Below, one piece after another: positions 28,342-36,727 of a stretch of 64,000 bases of DNA. A model generated the notes under the pieces. It was given only the letters and a program-made list of their open reading frames with translations, had not been told where the DNA came from and did no database searches. This DNA comes from Calothrix sp. PCC 7716 (GTDB lineage Bacteria > Cyanobacteriota > Cyanobacteriia > Cyanobacteriales > Nostocaceae). The position numbers were made by a program, and so were the translations under genes. The stretch is taken from the NCBI RefSeq assembly GCF_019977735.1, contig NZ_AP025018.1:5770580-5834579 (forward strand), read 5' to 3'. Numbering within the stretch: the first letter of the stretch is position 1; every line of letters begins with the position of its first letter.

Positions 28342-29481
28342 ATGGAAAATCTTGGCAAGCTGTTGAAAACAGACAATTCTGAATTAGCGCGGTTACTACA
28401 ATTTAGTTTGTACGGTGTAGAAGCAGCTTTAAAACAAGCCTTGACAAAATATCCCAATGACCCGGCAGCAGATTTATGTCAAGGCGCCTTAGAGGAACTT
28501 AACACGCTTATACATCCACCAACTGAGATTATAGATAACTCCAATTTATCAGATGTTCTTCAATTATCGCCATTACCAAACGAATTAAAACTCAGGCGCC
28601 TCCAAAATGAGTTTAACTCTGACCTGCAGTTAGCTTTATATTTAGGAAATACTCAACTTCAAAGTCAAACTGACTCCGATTTATGGAACGAGGTGCAACG
28701 CAAGCTACTCAGGGTTCCAGAAGAGTTAGCGGTATCTTGGCGCCAACGTGCTTTAATTATTGCAGCTTCCGTTGGTGCCCAATCTGATATATCTAATTGT
28801 GTTCCATTACCCTTTAATAAGCACGAAAATATTTACCCAGGATTGAAGGGAAGTATTACAACTCAAGGATTATCTTTTTCAAATGTGGCGCCACATCCAC
28901 AAATTGCTCAATTAAATTTACAAAATTACCAAGGAGACTTCCAAGAAGATATATATTTTTTGGCAAATTTAGTATCGAATTGTATAAAATTTATTGATAT
29001 TGACCCAGATTTACATCATGCTTTAAACAGCATTTTTAGCTTCGATATCATGAATTTGCACTCAAAACCAGAACATCGTTGTCAATATATAGACGCATTA
29101 ATAGAAACTTTTTGGCGAATGCTCAAAGCTGAAGAAAGTGCAGATTCATTATCAGCTTTGCGTCATTGGATTGATTTAGACGAAGCTATTCACTCTTTGG
29201 TTTTTGTACCACCTGCCGACCGCTTTTCTTGGTGGGGTAAAATGCAACAAGAAACAAGGCGCCTGTTAAAAAAAGTTGTTCAAAGAGCATTATCAGAAGG
29301 TCATAATATCCGTATTCGTCAACTCTCTGGTCTTTATGCCGATGTTTGTGCATTTTCTAAAGATGACCTACGACTAGAACAAGGAGGAAATTTAGGAGAA
29401 GTTTTAGCTTGTTTACGAGTTTACGCCAAAATCAACGAACAAGAATTCCCAGGACGAGTACTATTTCGCTCATCACGGTAA
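28342..29481 (+). CDS. Helical protein of unknown function, third gene of the triad
   Basis: 379 residues, no membrane helix or signal peptide. The composition is mainly alpha-helical, with Leu-rich stretches such as LARLLQFSLYGVEAALKQAL and a tryptophan-rich turn DRFSWWGKMQQETRRLLKKV. I do not recognise a family. GGGAAAATAAT lies before the ATG. It follows the Hsp70-like gene by 77 bp and the strand is shared, so it is probably the partner of the two nucleotide-hydrolysing proteins. If the set is homologous to enterobacterial SrfABC, this would occupy the place of SrfA; that is speculative. A dense tandem-repeat array begins 13 bp after its stop. Confidence 0.65.
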   Translation: MENLGKLLKTDNSELARLLQFSLYGVEAALKQALTKYPNDPAADLCQGALEELNTLIHPPTEIIDNSNLSDVLQLSPLPNELKLRRLQNEFNSDLQLALYLGNTQLQSQTDSDLWNEVQRKLLRVPEELAVSWRQRALIIAASVGAQSDISNCVPLPFNKHENIYPGLKGSITTQGLSFSNVAPHPQIAQLNLQNYQGDFQEDIYFLANLVSNCIKFIDIDPDLHHALNSIFSFDIMNLHSKPEHRCQYIDALIETFWRMLKAEESADSLSALRHWIDLDEAIHSLVFVPPADRFSWWGKMQQETRRLLKKVVQRALSEGHNIRIRQLSGLYADVCAFSKDDLRLEQGGNLGEVLACLRVYAKINEQEFPGRVLFRSSR

Positions 29482-29493
29482 AACTTTAACCTC

Positions 29494-29665
29494 TGTCATG
29501 CTGAGGCACGAAGCATCTTGTTTCTGTCATGCTGAGGCACGAAGCATCTTGTTTCTGTCATGCTGAGGAACGAAGCATCTTGTTTCTGTCATGCTGAGGC
29601 ACGAAGCATCTTGTTTCTGTCATGCTGAGGCACGAAGCATCTTGTTTCTGTCATGCTGAGGAACG
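29494..29665. repeat. Tandem array of a 31-bp repeat, six units
   Basis: Units start at 29494, 29525, 29556, 29587, 29618 and 29649; the last is cut after 17 bp. Each contains TGTCATGCTGAGG(C/A)ACGAAG followed by CATCTTGTTTC. There are no unique spacers, so this is a direct tandem array and not CRISPR. Relatives occur at 36758-36825 and 61552-61643. Confidence 0.92.
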
Positions 29666-29739
29666 TAAACGTAAACGAAATTTTCCCGAAGGTAGCATTT
29701 TTGTAAGATACTATTTGCTTGCCCAATGCCTTTGCTGAT

Positions 29740-30123
29740 TTATGGCGCCGGAGATGGTGGTAGTTTTTCTAACGAAACCAAACCATTCTCCTCAAAATCT
29801 ATTTCTAAATGATATCCTTTCATCATTGCAGCTCCCAGCAAAGGCTTATAACCAGAAGCTAAAACGAAAATTTCTTTTTCTACATTATCCCAAACAACAG
29901 TTGCCAAATGTATAGACGATAAAACCTGGCTACCATCAGCTAATATTGCAGGCATACTGCTATGTAAAGGAAGATTCATTGCGCTAACTGCTTGTGGCGG
30001 TAAGGTCAGATAGCCGTTAAATCCAGTATCAATCACAAAATCCACTGAAAAATCTGGTTGCCCAGGTAAACGAAAAATTACTGGAACTGTCGCCTTACCA
30101 CCAATTAATCGTCCGTTCATCAT
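29740..30123 (-). CDS. Clan AA (retropepsin-like) aspartic protease
   Basis: 127 residues. The active-site segment is VDFVIDTGFNGYLTLP with the Asp-Thr-Gly triad, followed by ILADGSQV (the flap region) and KPLLGAAMMKGYHLEIDF, which matches the hydrophobic-hydrophobic-Gly element of single-domain retropepsin-like proteases. It would act as a homodimer and is probably cytoplasmic. Its ATG overlaps the stop of the upstream 90-codon gene by four bases (ATGA), so translation is coupled. Such small protease pairs are common in filamentous cyanobacteria and of unknown role; an antitoxin-like or processing function is guesswork. Confidence 0.82.
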   Translation of the reverse strand: MMNGRLIGGKATVPVIFRLPGQPDFSVDFVIDTGFNGYLTLPPQAVSAMNLPLHSSMPAILADGSQVLSSIHLATVVWDNVEKEIFVLASGYKPLLGAAMMKGYHLEIDFEENGLVSLEKLPPSPAP

Positions 30124-30392
30124 TCAGCTATACGCTCTATAGCACCACCAAAGCCAAATGCTGCATTATAACCTATTCGCATCATAAATAGTCTAGCGTT
30201 TGGATTTTTCTGCTTTAACCTTTTTCCTGGTTCTATGCCAATTTCGTCAATTCCGTACTCGCCAGTCTCAGCATCAATGACAATCATCTTGCCAATATTA
30301 TCGCCATGTTCAACTAAGGCGCGAATTCCATTTTCATAAAAGTCTTTAGCTCTTTGGGCAACTTCTTCCTCAGTCCAAAAAATAGCCTGCAT
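30120..30392 (-). CDS. Small protein translationally coupled to the aspartic protease
   Basis: 90 residues, acidic N-terminal half (FWTEEEVAQRAKDFYENGIR) followed by GKMIVIDAETGEYGIDE and a Gly-rich end. No family is recognised by name; it is typical of the protein encoded just before clan AA proteases in cyanobacteria. The stop codon overlaps the protease start. The partner could be the substrate, a cofactor or one half of a two-part module. Confidence 0.7.
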   Translation of the reverse strand: MQAIFWTEEEVAQRAKDFYENGIRALVEHGDNIGKMIVIDAETGEYGIDEIGIEPGKRLKQKNPNARLFMMRIGYNAAFGFGGAIERIAE

Positions 30393-30608
30393 AGTTACAC
30401 CTGTCTTTTGGTTTTTAAATATTATAGCTGAATATTAGTTAAAATGTCCTATAGTAACCCCAAATCATTTGTCAAATTTTAAATGCAAAGTATTCCATCA
30501 AATATTTTGATTAAAATGTTATGTATAAAAATAGTCTACGTGTGTTGAATATTTTTAGAGTGATTACAGTCTTAAAATTGAGATTGCCTTAATTTTAAGG
30601 AAGACGCT

Positions 30609-31055
30609 ATGGACTATCAAATAAAATTTATTGACTATGGTAGTAATGAATATTACCAAGCTGCTCAACTTCGATATCGTTTATTTTATCAAGAGCATAA
30701 TATACCATTTGAGTCTATTTTTGACCCGACTGAAAGACAGGATTTACATCTTGCGATTACAACTAGCCTAGAAAATATTGTTCTGGCTTACGGTCGCTTA
30801 AGTAAGAATAATTGTGACGAATTTCAGATTTATCAAATGGTTGTTATGCCAGAGCATCAAGGACATGAGTTGGGTATGCGTATTCTTCATGTCTTAATCG
30901 AAGTTGCTGTTGAGCGAGGCGCCAGTTTGTTGACTCTCAATGCTAGAACTACGAAAGTGCGATTTTACCAAAAAGCAGGTTTTGAAACGATTGGCGAAGT
31001 TTTTGCATCTTATACAACTGGTGTGCCTCATATTAAAATGCAGAAGAATTTATAG
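30609..31055 (+). CDS. GNAT-family N-acetyltransferase
   Basis: 148 residues. The acetyl-CoA binding motif A is FQIYQMVVMPEHQGHELGMR (Q/RxxGxG/A type), preceded by the strand NIVLAYGRL and followed by LTLNARTTKVRFYQKAGFET, the typical end of the GNAT fold. TTAAGGAAGACGCT precedes the ATG. Substrate unknown. It stands alone between minus-strand genes. Confidence 0.85.
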   Translation: MDYQIKFIDYGSNEYYQAAQLRYRLFYQEHNIPFESIFDPTERQDLHLAITTSLENIVLAYGRLSKNNCDEFQIYQMVVMPEHQGHELGMRILHVLIEVAVERGASLLTLNARTTKVRFYQKAGFETIGEVFASYTTGVPHIKMQKNL

Positions 31056-31092
31056 GTAGGAATGATTTAATAATGGTATAGGTTATAATCGC

Positions 31093-31221
31093 GCTCGCCT
31101 CTGGAATCGCTGTTGTTAGCCACCAATCCCAAAACTCAAGTCGTTTCATAGCATCAGACATTGGTTCCCAAACAGAACCATTCGCATAGGCAGCAGCACC
31201 CCAAAAAGACAAATCAGTTGG
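31093..31221 (-). pseudogene. 3' fragment of an Imm5-like immunity gene
   Basis: Reading the minus strand, the bases encode TDLSFWGAAAYANGSVWEP then MSDAMKRLEFWDWWLTTA, nearly the same as the last 42 residues of the immunity protein at 20888-21493. Nothing upstream of this point matches; instead the ankyrin gene ends there. The frame is still open and is the same frame as the ankyrin gene, separated only by its TAG. It is a partial duplication or a relic left by recombination between two toxin-immunity loci. Confidence 0.8.
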
Positions 31222-32478
31222 CTATCGCCGATTGAGTTGTTTTAAATATTCCTGTGTTTCTAAATTAGCTGATAAATCTATCGCTGTTTTTCCATTTTTG
31301 TCTTTGAAGTTAATATCGGCGCCGTTATCAATAAATAATTGAATTAAATCCATACGTAATTTCTGGATTGTATAGCGTTGTTCCGAATTGCTATTTTCCT
31401 CATCAGGTAAACTTGCAGCTAGCATTAATGGTGTTTGTCCGGCTCTGTTAGCAATGTGAACCTTCGCTCCCCGTTCTATTAAAAATTTGGTTGCCTTAAA
31501 ACTATTACTTCTTGGATTTGTTATTGCTCCAAATAGAGGTGTATTTCCTTTTACATCCTGAGCGTTAATATTAGCACTTTTGTTAAGCAGGCGGTCGATT
31601 ATAATAATATTTCCATGTCCTGCTGCTATGTGCAAAGGGGTTATTTGAAATTGATTACTAACATTGACTTTAGCTCCATTAGCTATTAAAATTCCTACTA
31701 GTTCAGCATTATTATTTTGCTCCAAAGCATATAACAAAGGTGTTGTAGTCCACTTTTCCTGGCTACCATTGTCATATTTATTTGTCACTTCTCTATAATT
31801 ATTGACATCAGCACCATATTTTAATAGCAATTTTGCTGCTTCTATCGAGTTATTTTGTATTGCTATTTCTAAAGCTGTAATTCCGTCTATATCTTTAACA
31901 TTTGGGTCTATATTTTTCTGAAGTAACTTGTCTAAAATTTGCAAATTTTTACCATTTGCTGCTACATGAATTGCAGTACGATTGTGGAATGTGCGAAATT
32001 GAGGATTAATCTTTGGTAGCAACTTGTTAACTTCCGAAATATCGTCTTTGATGGCAGCGTGAATCAACTCGATATTTGGGTCATTACTTTTGGGTAAGTG
32101 GACATCACTCCAGTTTTCCAAATTATCTATATTAACGTCAAACCATTCGGAATTTACTACTATGCCAGATTTGGACGTACTCAATGGTTTACCAGTCGAT
32201 ATCTCGTACAAATAAACTCTTACTGGTATTGTACCATCACTACTCGTTCCCTTCGGCATCAATGAAAGCATAGGATCGCGCCAAATTTCTGCTTTAAATC
32301 GACCATCGGGGGTAATTTTCGTAGACTGCAAACTGGCACGGAAAGCATCAATAATTTTAGTGATGAGAAAATGATTCACAATAAAACCAGTGATGAGAAA
32401 ACCACTAATTAGCAAAATTCTGATATACCTGGGACGGAATTGAGCGGGAGGAATCATTTTTTGATTAAATTTCGACAA
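31222..32478 (-). CDS. Membrane-anchored ankyrin repeat protein
   Basis: 418 residues. One N-terminal membrane helix (about 19-40, YIRILLISGFLITGFIVNHF) anchors a beta-rich extracytoplasmic or cytoplasmic segment of about 100 residues. From about residue 130 there are seven or so ankyrin repeats with typical GxTALxxA and LLxxGADVN elements (for example LLLKYGADVNNYREV, TPLHIAAGHGNIIIIDRLL). Ankyrin arrays bind proteins; the target is unknown. Stop codon and flanking immunity-gene fragment suggest that this locus has been rearranged. A relationship to the deaminase toxin island is inferred from that fragment only. Confidence 0.85.
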   Translation of the reverse strand: MSKFNQKMIPPAQFRPRYIRILLISGFLITGFIVNHFLITKIIDAFRASLQSTKITPDGRFKAEIWRDPMLSLMPKGTSSDGTIPVRVYLYEISTGKPLSTSKSGIVVNSEWFDVNIDNLENWSDVHLPKSNDPNIELIHAAIKDDISEVNKLLPKINPQFRTFHNRTAIHVAANGKNLQILDKLLQKNIDPNVKDIDGITALEIAIQNNSIEAAKLLLKYGADVNNYREVTNKYDNGSQEKWTTTPLLYALEQNNNAELVGILIANGAKVNVSNQFQITPLHIAAGHGNIIIIDRLLNKSANINAQDVKGNTPLFGAITNPRSNSFKATKFLIERGAKVHIANRAGQTPLMLAASLPDEENSNSEQRYTIQKLRMDLIQLFIDNGADINFKDKNGKTAIDLSANLETQEYLKQLNRR

Positions 32479-32648
32479 AAGGATGGCTATAAATAATTTC
32501 AGTAATTACCTATAAATTTCCCGAAGCTTTACAAAAAAATATAATTGCCAAAAATTTTTTCAATGAATCCAAAAAGGGATTTTTTTCAAGAAGCTATAAA
32601 AAACTTGAATGCCTTTAAAGCATTGTGTTACACAAATTGGTCTTAAAA

Positions 32649-32720
32649 AGCGGGTAACGCGATTCGAACGCGCGACATCAACCTTGGCAAGGTTGCGCTC
32701 TACCACTGAGCTATACCCGC
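32649..32720 (-). tRNA. tRNA-Gly (GCC anticodon)
   Basis: Read on the minus strand, acceptor arms GCGGGTA and TACCCGC pair fully. The D-arm is GCTCAGTGGTAGAGC, the anticodon loop TTGCCAA closed by CAACC/GGTTG, and the T-arm GCGCGTTCGAATCGCGT. The anticodon is GCC. No CCA is encoded. A short T-run follows the discriminator base and may terminate transcription. Confidence 0.96.
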
Positions 32721-32795
32721 GAAAAACTTCAACAATATTTAGTATGCCTGATTGCTTATAGTCTGTCAATAGTTTTGAAAAAGATTTTTTTGATT

Positions 32796-32872
32796 TGGAA
32801 CGGGCAAGGATGCCCATTCCACAATTATGTGCCCATTCCACAATTATGTGCCCATTCCACAATTATGGGGGG
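32796..32872. repeat. Short tandem repeat GTGCCCATTCCACAATTAT, three units
   Basis: Direct copies of about 20 bp just outside the tRNA gene. The same words in both orientations make up an inverted repeat at 56262-56338. Confidence 0.75.
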
Positions 32873-32883
32873 TTTGAGTGAGT

Positions 32884-33447
32884 TTACTCGTTGTTGGATG
32901 GAGATAATTCACCAATACTGCTTAATCGACCAGGTAATGCGGGGGAATTATTGTTAGATTGGGGTAGACCTGCACGAATTTGACGCATTAAGCTGCCCAT
33001 TTCTAGCGCGCTCATTGCGTATTCCCAGCCTAAGTTACTTTTAATTCCTGCTCGTTCTAATGCTTGCTGCATTGTATCGGTTGTGAGAACACCAAATATT
33101 ACAGGTACACCCGTTTGAAAACTTGCGGCAGCTATCCCTTTCGCAACTTCTGACGATACAAGATCAAAGTGAGGTGTTTGACCACGAATTACGGCGCCTA
33201 AACATATTACCGCGTCGTAACGATGCGACAGTGCCATTTGTCGAGCTACCACCGGAACCTCAAAACTACCTGGTACCCAAACATAATCAACCTGGGAACC
33301 GTGAGGATCAACATCAATACCGTGACGCTTCAAGCAATCTTGACATCCTTCGAGTAGCTTGGTCGTAACCAAATCATTAAATCGACCAATCACTAACGCA
33401 AAGCGCAATGTCTCGGTCTGAGTAAAAGTTCCCTCAAAAACTGTCAT
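32884..33447 (-). CDS. ribH: 6,7-dimethyl-8-ribityllumazine synthase
   Basis: 187 residues. RibH joins 5-amino-6-ribitylaminouracil with dihydroxybutanone phosphate in the penultimate step of riboflavin synthesis. Key elements are the N-terminal [45 protein letters not shown] and [17 protein letters not shown], with the catalytic His in the TPHFD segment. The ATG at 33447 is used ([12 protein letters not shown] is the usual cyanobacterial start); an upstream in-frame start would add nine residues. The C-terminal 25 residues are Asn/Ser/Pro-rich and not part of the fold. psbZ is upstream on the same strand, a neighbourhood I recall from other cyanobacteria. Confidence 0.95.
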   Translation of the reverse strand: MTVFEGTFTQTETLRFALVIGRFNDLVTTKLLEGCQDCLKRHGIDVDPHGSQVDYVWVPGSFEVPVVARQMALSHRYDAVICLGAVIRGQTPHFDLVSSEVAKGIAAASFQTGVPVIFGVLTTDTMQQALERAGIKSNLGWEYAMSALEMGSLMRQIRAGLPQSNNNSPALPGRLSSIGELSPSNNE

Positions 33448-33712
33448 GACTGCCTCATTTACTATACGATTCAATACTTATTTCTAGGACTAACGCAAAA
33501 ACCGGGCTTTTTTGATTAATAAATTAAATTGCGGCGCCTATAAACGTCACATCCCATAAAATAGCAGAGAAGCTAACGTAGTAAAGTCATACATTGGCAG
33601 GTTTTAGGATATAATCCCTTCGCCAATCAACTTTTACTTTTACAACGCTTGCTCCTCTGCCCATCACTACATTATACGTATAGTGAGTTGTAGCTTATCT
33701 TCACTCGGTAGC

Positions 33713-33901
33713 TTACACTACGAAAAAGTTCAGGACTCCGACTAAAATTACTAAAGCAAACCATGCTCCTGAACCAACCCAAAGAAGCTTTTTCGATTCT
33801 ACCCAGTTTTGTGGTGTAGCATATGCTACCGGAACACCGATGACCATAACGAAGGATAGAGCTACTAGAGCGATCAATGCAAATTGGAATATAAAAGTCA
33901 T
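33713..33901 (-). CDS. psbZ: Photosystem II protein PsbZ (Ycf9)
   Basis: 62 residues, two membrane helices. The sequence [20 protein letters not shown] followed by [12 protein letters not shown] and [18 protein letters not shown] is typical of PsbZ. It is a small subunit of the photosystem II core that stabilises its antenna and supercomplexes in the thylakoid membrane. GGGAGAAAAG lies just before the ATG at 33901; an in-frame TTG at 33916 is not needed. The gap to ribH is 265 bp and holds a GGCGCC site and a CCGGGCTTTTTTG stretch that could be a terminator. Confidence 0.95.
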   Translation of the reverse strand: MTFIFQFALIALVALSFVMVIGVPVAYATPQNWVESKKLLWVGSGAWFALVILVGVLNFFVV

Positions 33902-34021
33902 TTTCTTTTCTCCCAAGACAGCTATCTATTAAAGATAAAATATTTTACAACACAAATTTTACCGACTTTATTTCATTTTAAGGTATCTGATTCTAGTATT
34001 GACTATTAGTCAAACATTTTT

Positions 34022-36727
34022 ATGGATTTAATTTTATGTCATACCACAGTAGATTTTGATGCGCTGGGAGCTGCTGTTGGACTGACGCGCTTGCTTCCGG
34101 GTAGTAAAATTGTTCTGTCGGGTGGCGCCCATCCTGCTGTCAGAGATTTTTTAGCGTTGTATCGCGATGAGTTTACACTGATTGAACGACGGGCAGTTAA
34201 TACTTCAGAAATTCGGTCGTTGATAATTGTAGACGCTCAAGCTCGCTCACGTATTGGCAAGTTATCAGAATGGCTTGAACTACCCCATTTAGTAGATATT
34301 ACTATTTACGACCATCACCCAGAAGACAGTGATATAAATGCTACAAATTTATATATCGAACCTGTAGGCGCCACAACTACAATCATTGCTGAAAAGTTAC
34401 AGCAAGCAGGTATTTCTCTAACTACTTGCGAAGCGACAGTCATGGCTTTAGGTATTCATGCTGATACAGGTTCACTAACTTTTGAAAATTCTACACCTCG
34501 TGATGCTATTGCTTTAGGATGGTTGATGCAACTTGGCGCCAGTATCCCTAATATTAACCAATATCTAGAACCTGGTTTATCACCACAATTACAGCAACTT
34601 CTCAAAACATCACTCAATAACCTTAAAGTAATAAATAAAAATGGTTATGCAATAGCGTGGGTGCATTTAAAGACAGATGCTTTTGTAGCTGGACTATCAA
34701 GTTTAGTTTCGCAACTGCGTTCAATATCTGAAACTGATGTATTGCTATTAGTACACGAGTTTCCTGTGGGAGAAGGTAATGAAACTCGTTTGACAATAAT
34801 TGGTAGAAGTCAAATTAAGAATGTTAATTTAAACGAATTATTTCAACCTTTGGGAGGAGGAGGACATGCTCAAGCTGCATCTCTTAACTTACGTGGCGCC
34901 AATTCCCAGGTTATTATAAACGAGCTAATCGAAAGTTTAAAACTTCAAATACCCAAACCTCCTTGTGCCAGAGACTTAATGTCTTCCCCTGTTCGTAGTA
35001 TTCGTCCCGAAACAACTATTGCCGAAGCGCAAAGAATATTACTGCGGTATGGACATTCGGGACTGTCGGTAGTTGATATCGAAGGAAATTTAGTTGGTGT
35101 AATTTCGCGTCGTGACCTTGATATTGCTTTACATCACGGTTTTAGTCATGCACCCGTAAAAGGTTATATGACAACAAATATTAAAACTATCACGCCTGAT
35201 ACTGCTATGCCGCGAATTGAGGAGTTGATGGTTAAATATGATATTGGGCGCCTGCCTGTAATGGATAATGGTGAATTAGTAGGTATTGTAACCCGTACTG
35301 ATATTTTGCGAGAACTACATGAGAGTGCTGAGTCAAAAGTGCTGAGTGCTGACTCAAAAAAACTCAGAACTCAGCACTCAGAACTCAGCACTAATTTAAA
35401 AAACCATATTAACCCTGTGTTATGGCAGTTATTAAATACAGCATCTCAAGAAGCGACAAAACGTGGTTGGCATTTATATGTAGTAGGGGGTGCAGTACGT
35501 GACTTACTACTTGCCCAAAATATACAACAAGAACCTTTATTACTCAAAGATATTGACCTTGTAGTTGATGGGTTTCATGAATCAGAGTACGATGGTGCTG
35601 GTGTAGAACTTGCAACTGCACTGCAAAAGTTATATCCAAACGCGCGTTTAGATGTTCATGGAGCTTTTCAAACTGCTGCATTGTTATGGCATAAAGACCC
35701 CGAACTTGATTCATTATGGATTGATATCGCTACTGCCCGTACTGAATTTTATCCATATCCAGCAGCAAATCCTGAAGTTGAAGCAAGTTCTATACGTCAA
35801 GATTTATATCGAAGAGATTTTACAATTAATGCAATGGCATTACGTTTAACTCCCCCACGTGTAGGTGAGTTGCTTGATTTCTTTAATGGGTTACACGATT
35901 TACAAGCTCGACAAATGCGTGTTTTGCACCCAAATAGCTTTATTGAAGACCCAACACGTATTTATCGGGGAGTTAGGTTTGCTGTGCGGTTAGGGTTTAG
36001 TATTGAGTCACAGACCGAAAGTTATATTCGTTATGCGATTAATAGTGGTGTGTATGACCGCACTGCACGCGAAAATAATAAAACTCCCGCACTTTCGACT
36101 CGCCTCAAAGCTGAGTTAAAGTTAATTCTTGAGGCGCCTTACTGGAAACGGGCACTCGAATTGTTAGATAATTTAAGTGCGTTGCAATGTATTCACCCAA
36201 CTTTAAAACTTAATGTAGAGTTATTGCGTCAGTTACGTTTGCTCGAACGCTGTTTACAACGCTTTGATAATGGCCAAGCTATTACTCATTGGTTACTTCG
36301 CCTTGAAGCTATTATCGCTCACTTGGCGCCGGAGTTTCGTAGTAAGGTTGCTACTAATTTACAATTGCCTGACGATAGTATTAAAAGATTATCGCATTTT
36401 AGTAAGGCAATGGATAATATTGCTGGTTTGACAGAGTGTACATTAAAGAGTCAGGTTGTTGCTTTACTGAAAAAGTATGATTTGGAGACGCTGATTTTAG
36501 CTGCTTCACAAAGTCAACGGTCTATTCGTCGTTCAATTTGGCAGTATATTAGTGTATGGCGTTTTGTTCAGGCGCCTTTAAATGGTAATGATTTACAAAA
36601 ATTAGGGTATAAACCTGGTCGAGCTTTTAAGGAAATGCTTGACGATTTGTTAGCTGCTACTTTAGATGGTGTTGTTAATGATAGAGTTAGTGCTGAGGCG
36701 TTTTTAAGTCAAAAATATCCTACGTAA
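34022..36727 (+). CDS. DHH-family phosphoesterase / CBS / CCA tRNA nucleotidyltransferase fusion
   Basis: 901 residues. Residues 1 to about 310 are a DHH/DHHA1 phosphoesterase (CHTTVDFDALGAA, IYDHHPEDS, and the DHHA1 motif GGGGHAQAASL). Two CBS domains follow (about 315-435; RDLMSSPVRSIRPETT, VKGYMTTNIKTITPD). After a linker encoded by heptamer repeats, a class II nucleotidyltransferase head begins at about 463 (LYVVGGAVRDLLL, LKDIDLVVDG, RRDFTINAMAL) with the helical tail to the end. The C-terminal part adds CCA or A residues to tRNA 3' ends. The N-terminal part is of the oligoribonuclease type. This three-part order is known from cyanobacteria and Aquifex. Confidence 0.88.
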   Translation: MDLILCHTTVDFDALGAAVGLTRLLPGSKIVLSGGAHPAVRDFLALYRDEFTLIERRAVNTSEIRSLIIVDAQARSRIGKLSEWLELPHLVDITIYDHHPEDSDINATNLYIEPVGATTTIIAEKLQQAGISLTTCEATVMALGIHADTGSLTFENSTPRDAIALGWLMQLGASIPNINQYLEPGLSPQLQQLLKTSLNNLKVINKNGYAIAWVHLKTDAFVAGLSSLVSQLRSISETDVLLLVHEFPVGEGNETRLTIIGRSQIKNVNLNELFQPLGGGGHAQAASLNLRGANSQVIINELIESLKLQIPKPPCARDLMSSPVRSIRPETTIAEAQRILLRYGHSGLSVVDIEGNLVGVISRRDLDIALHHGFSHAPVKGYMTTNIKTITPDTAMPRIEELMVKYDIGRLPVMDNGELVGIVTRTDILRELHESAESKVLSADSKKLRTQHSELSTNLKNHINPVLWQLLNTASQEATKRGWHLYVVGGAVRDLLLAQNIQQEPLLLKDIDLVVDGFHESEYDGAGVELATALQKLYPNARLDVHGAFQTAALLWHKDPELDSLWIDIATARTEFYPYPAANPEVEASSIRQDLYRRDFTINAMALRLTPPRVGELLDFFNGLHDLQARQMRVLHPNSFIEDPTRIYRGVRFAVRLGFSIESQTESYIRYAINSGVYDRTARENNKTPALSTRLKAELKLILEAPYWKRALELLDNLSALQCIHPTLKLNVELLRQLRLLERCLQRFDNGQAITHWLLRLEAIIAHLAPEFRSKVATNLQLPDDSIKRLSHFSKAMDNIAGLTECTLKSQVVALLKKYDLETLILAASQSQRSIRRSIWQYISVWRFVQAPLNGNDLQKLGYKPGRAFKEMLDDLLAATLDGVVNDRVSAEAFLSQKYPT
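35321..35391 (+). repeat. Heptamer repeats inside a coding sequence
   Basis: GAGTGCTGAGTC, GTGCTGAGTGCTGACTC and then the antisense CTCAGAACTCAGCACTCAG run in frame. They encode ESAESKVLSADSKKLRTQHS and a few following residues, placed between the second CBS domain and the nucleotidyltransferase head. It is the same fold-back array as in the three operon gaps. Confidence 0.9.

Noticed and set aside
29494-29665. Regular array resembling CRISPR
   Set aside because: Units are directly joined at 31-bp period with no variable spacers, and no cas genes are near.
32560-32862. 100-codon minus-strand frame
   Set aside because: It runs through the tRNA-Gly gene and tandem repeats, so it is a chance frame.
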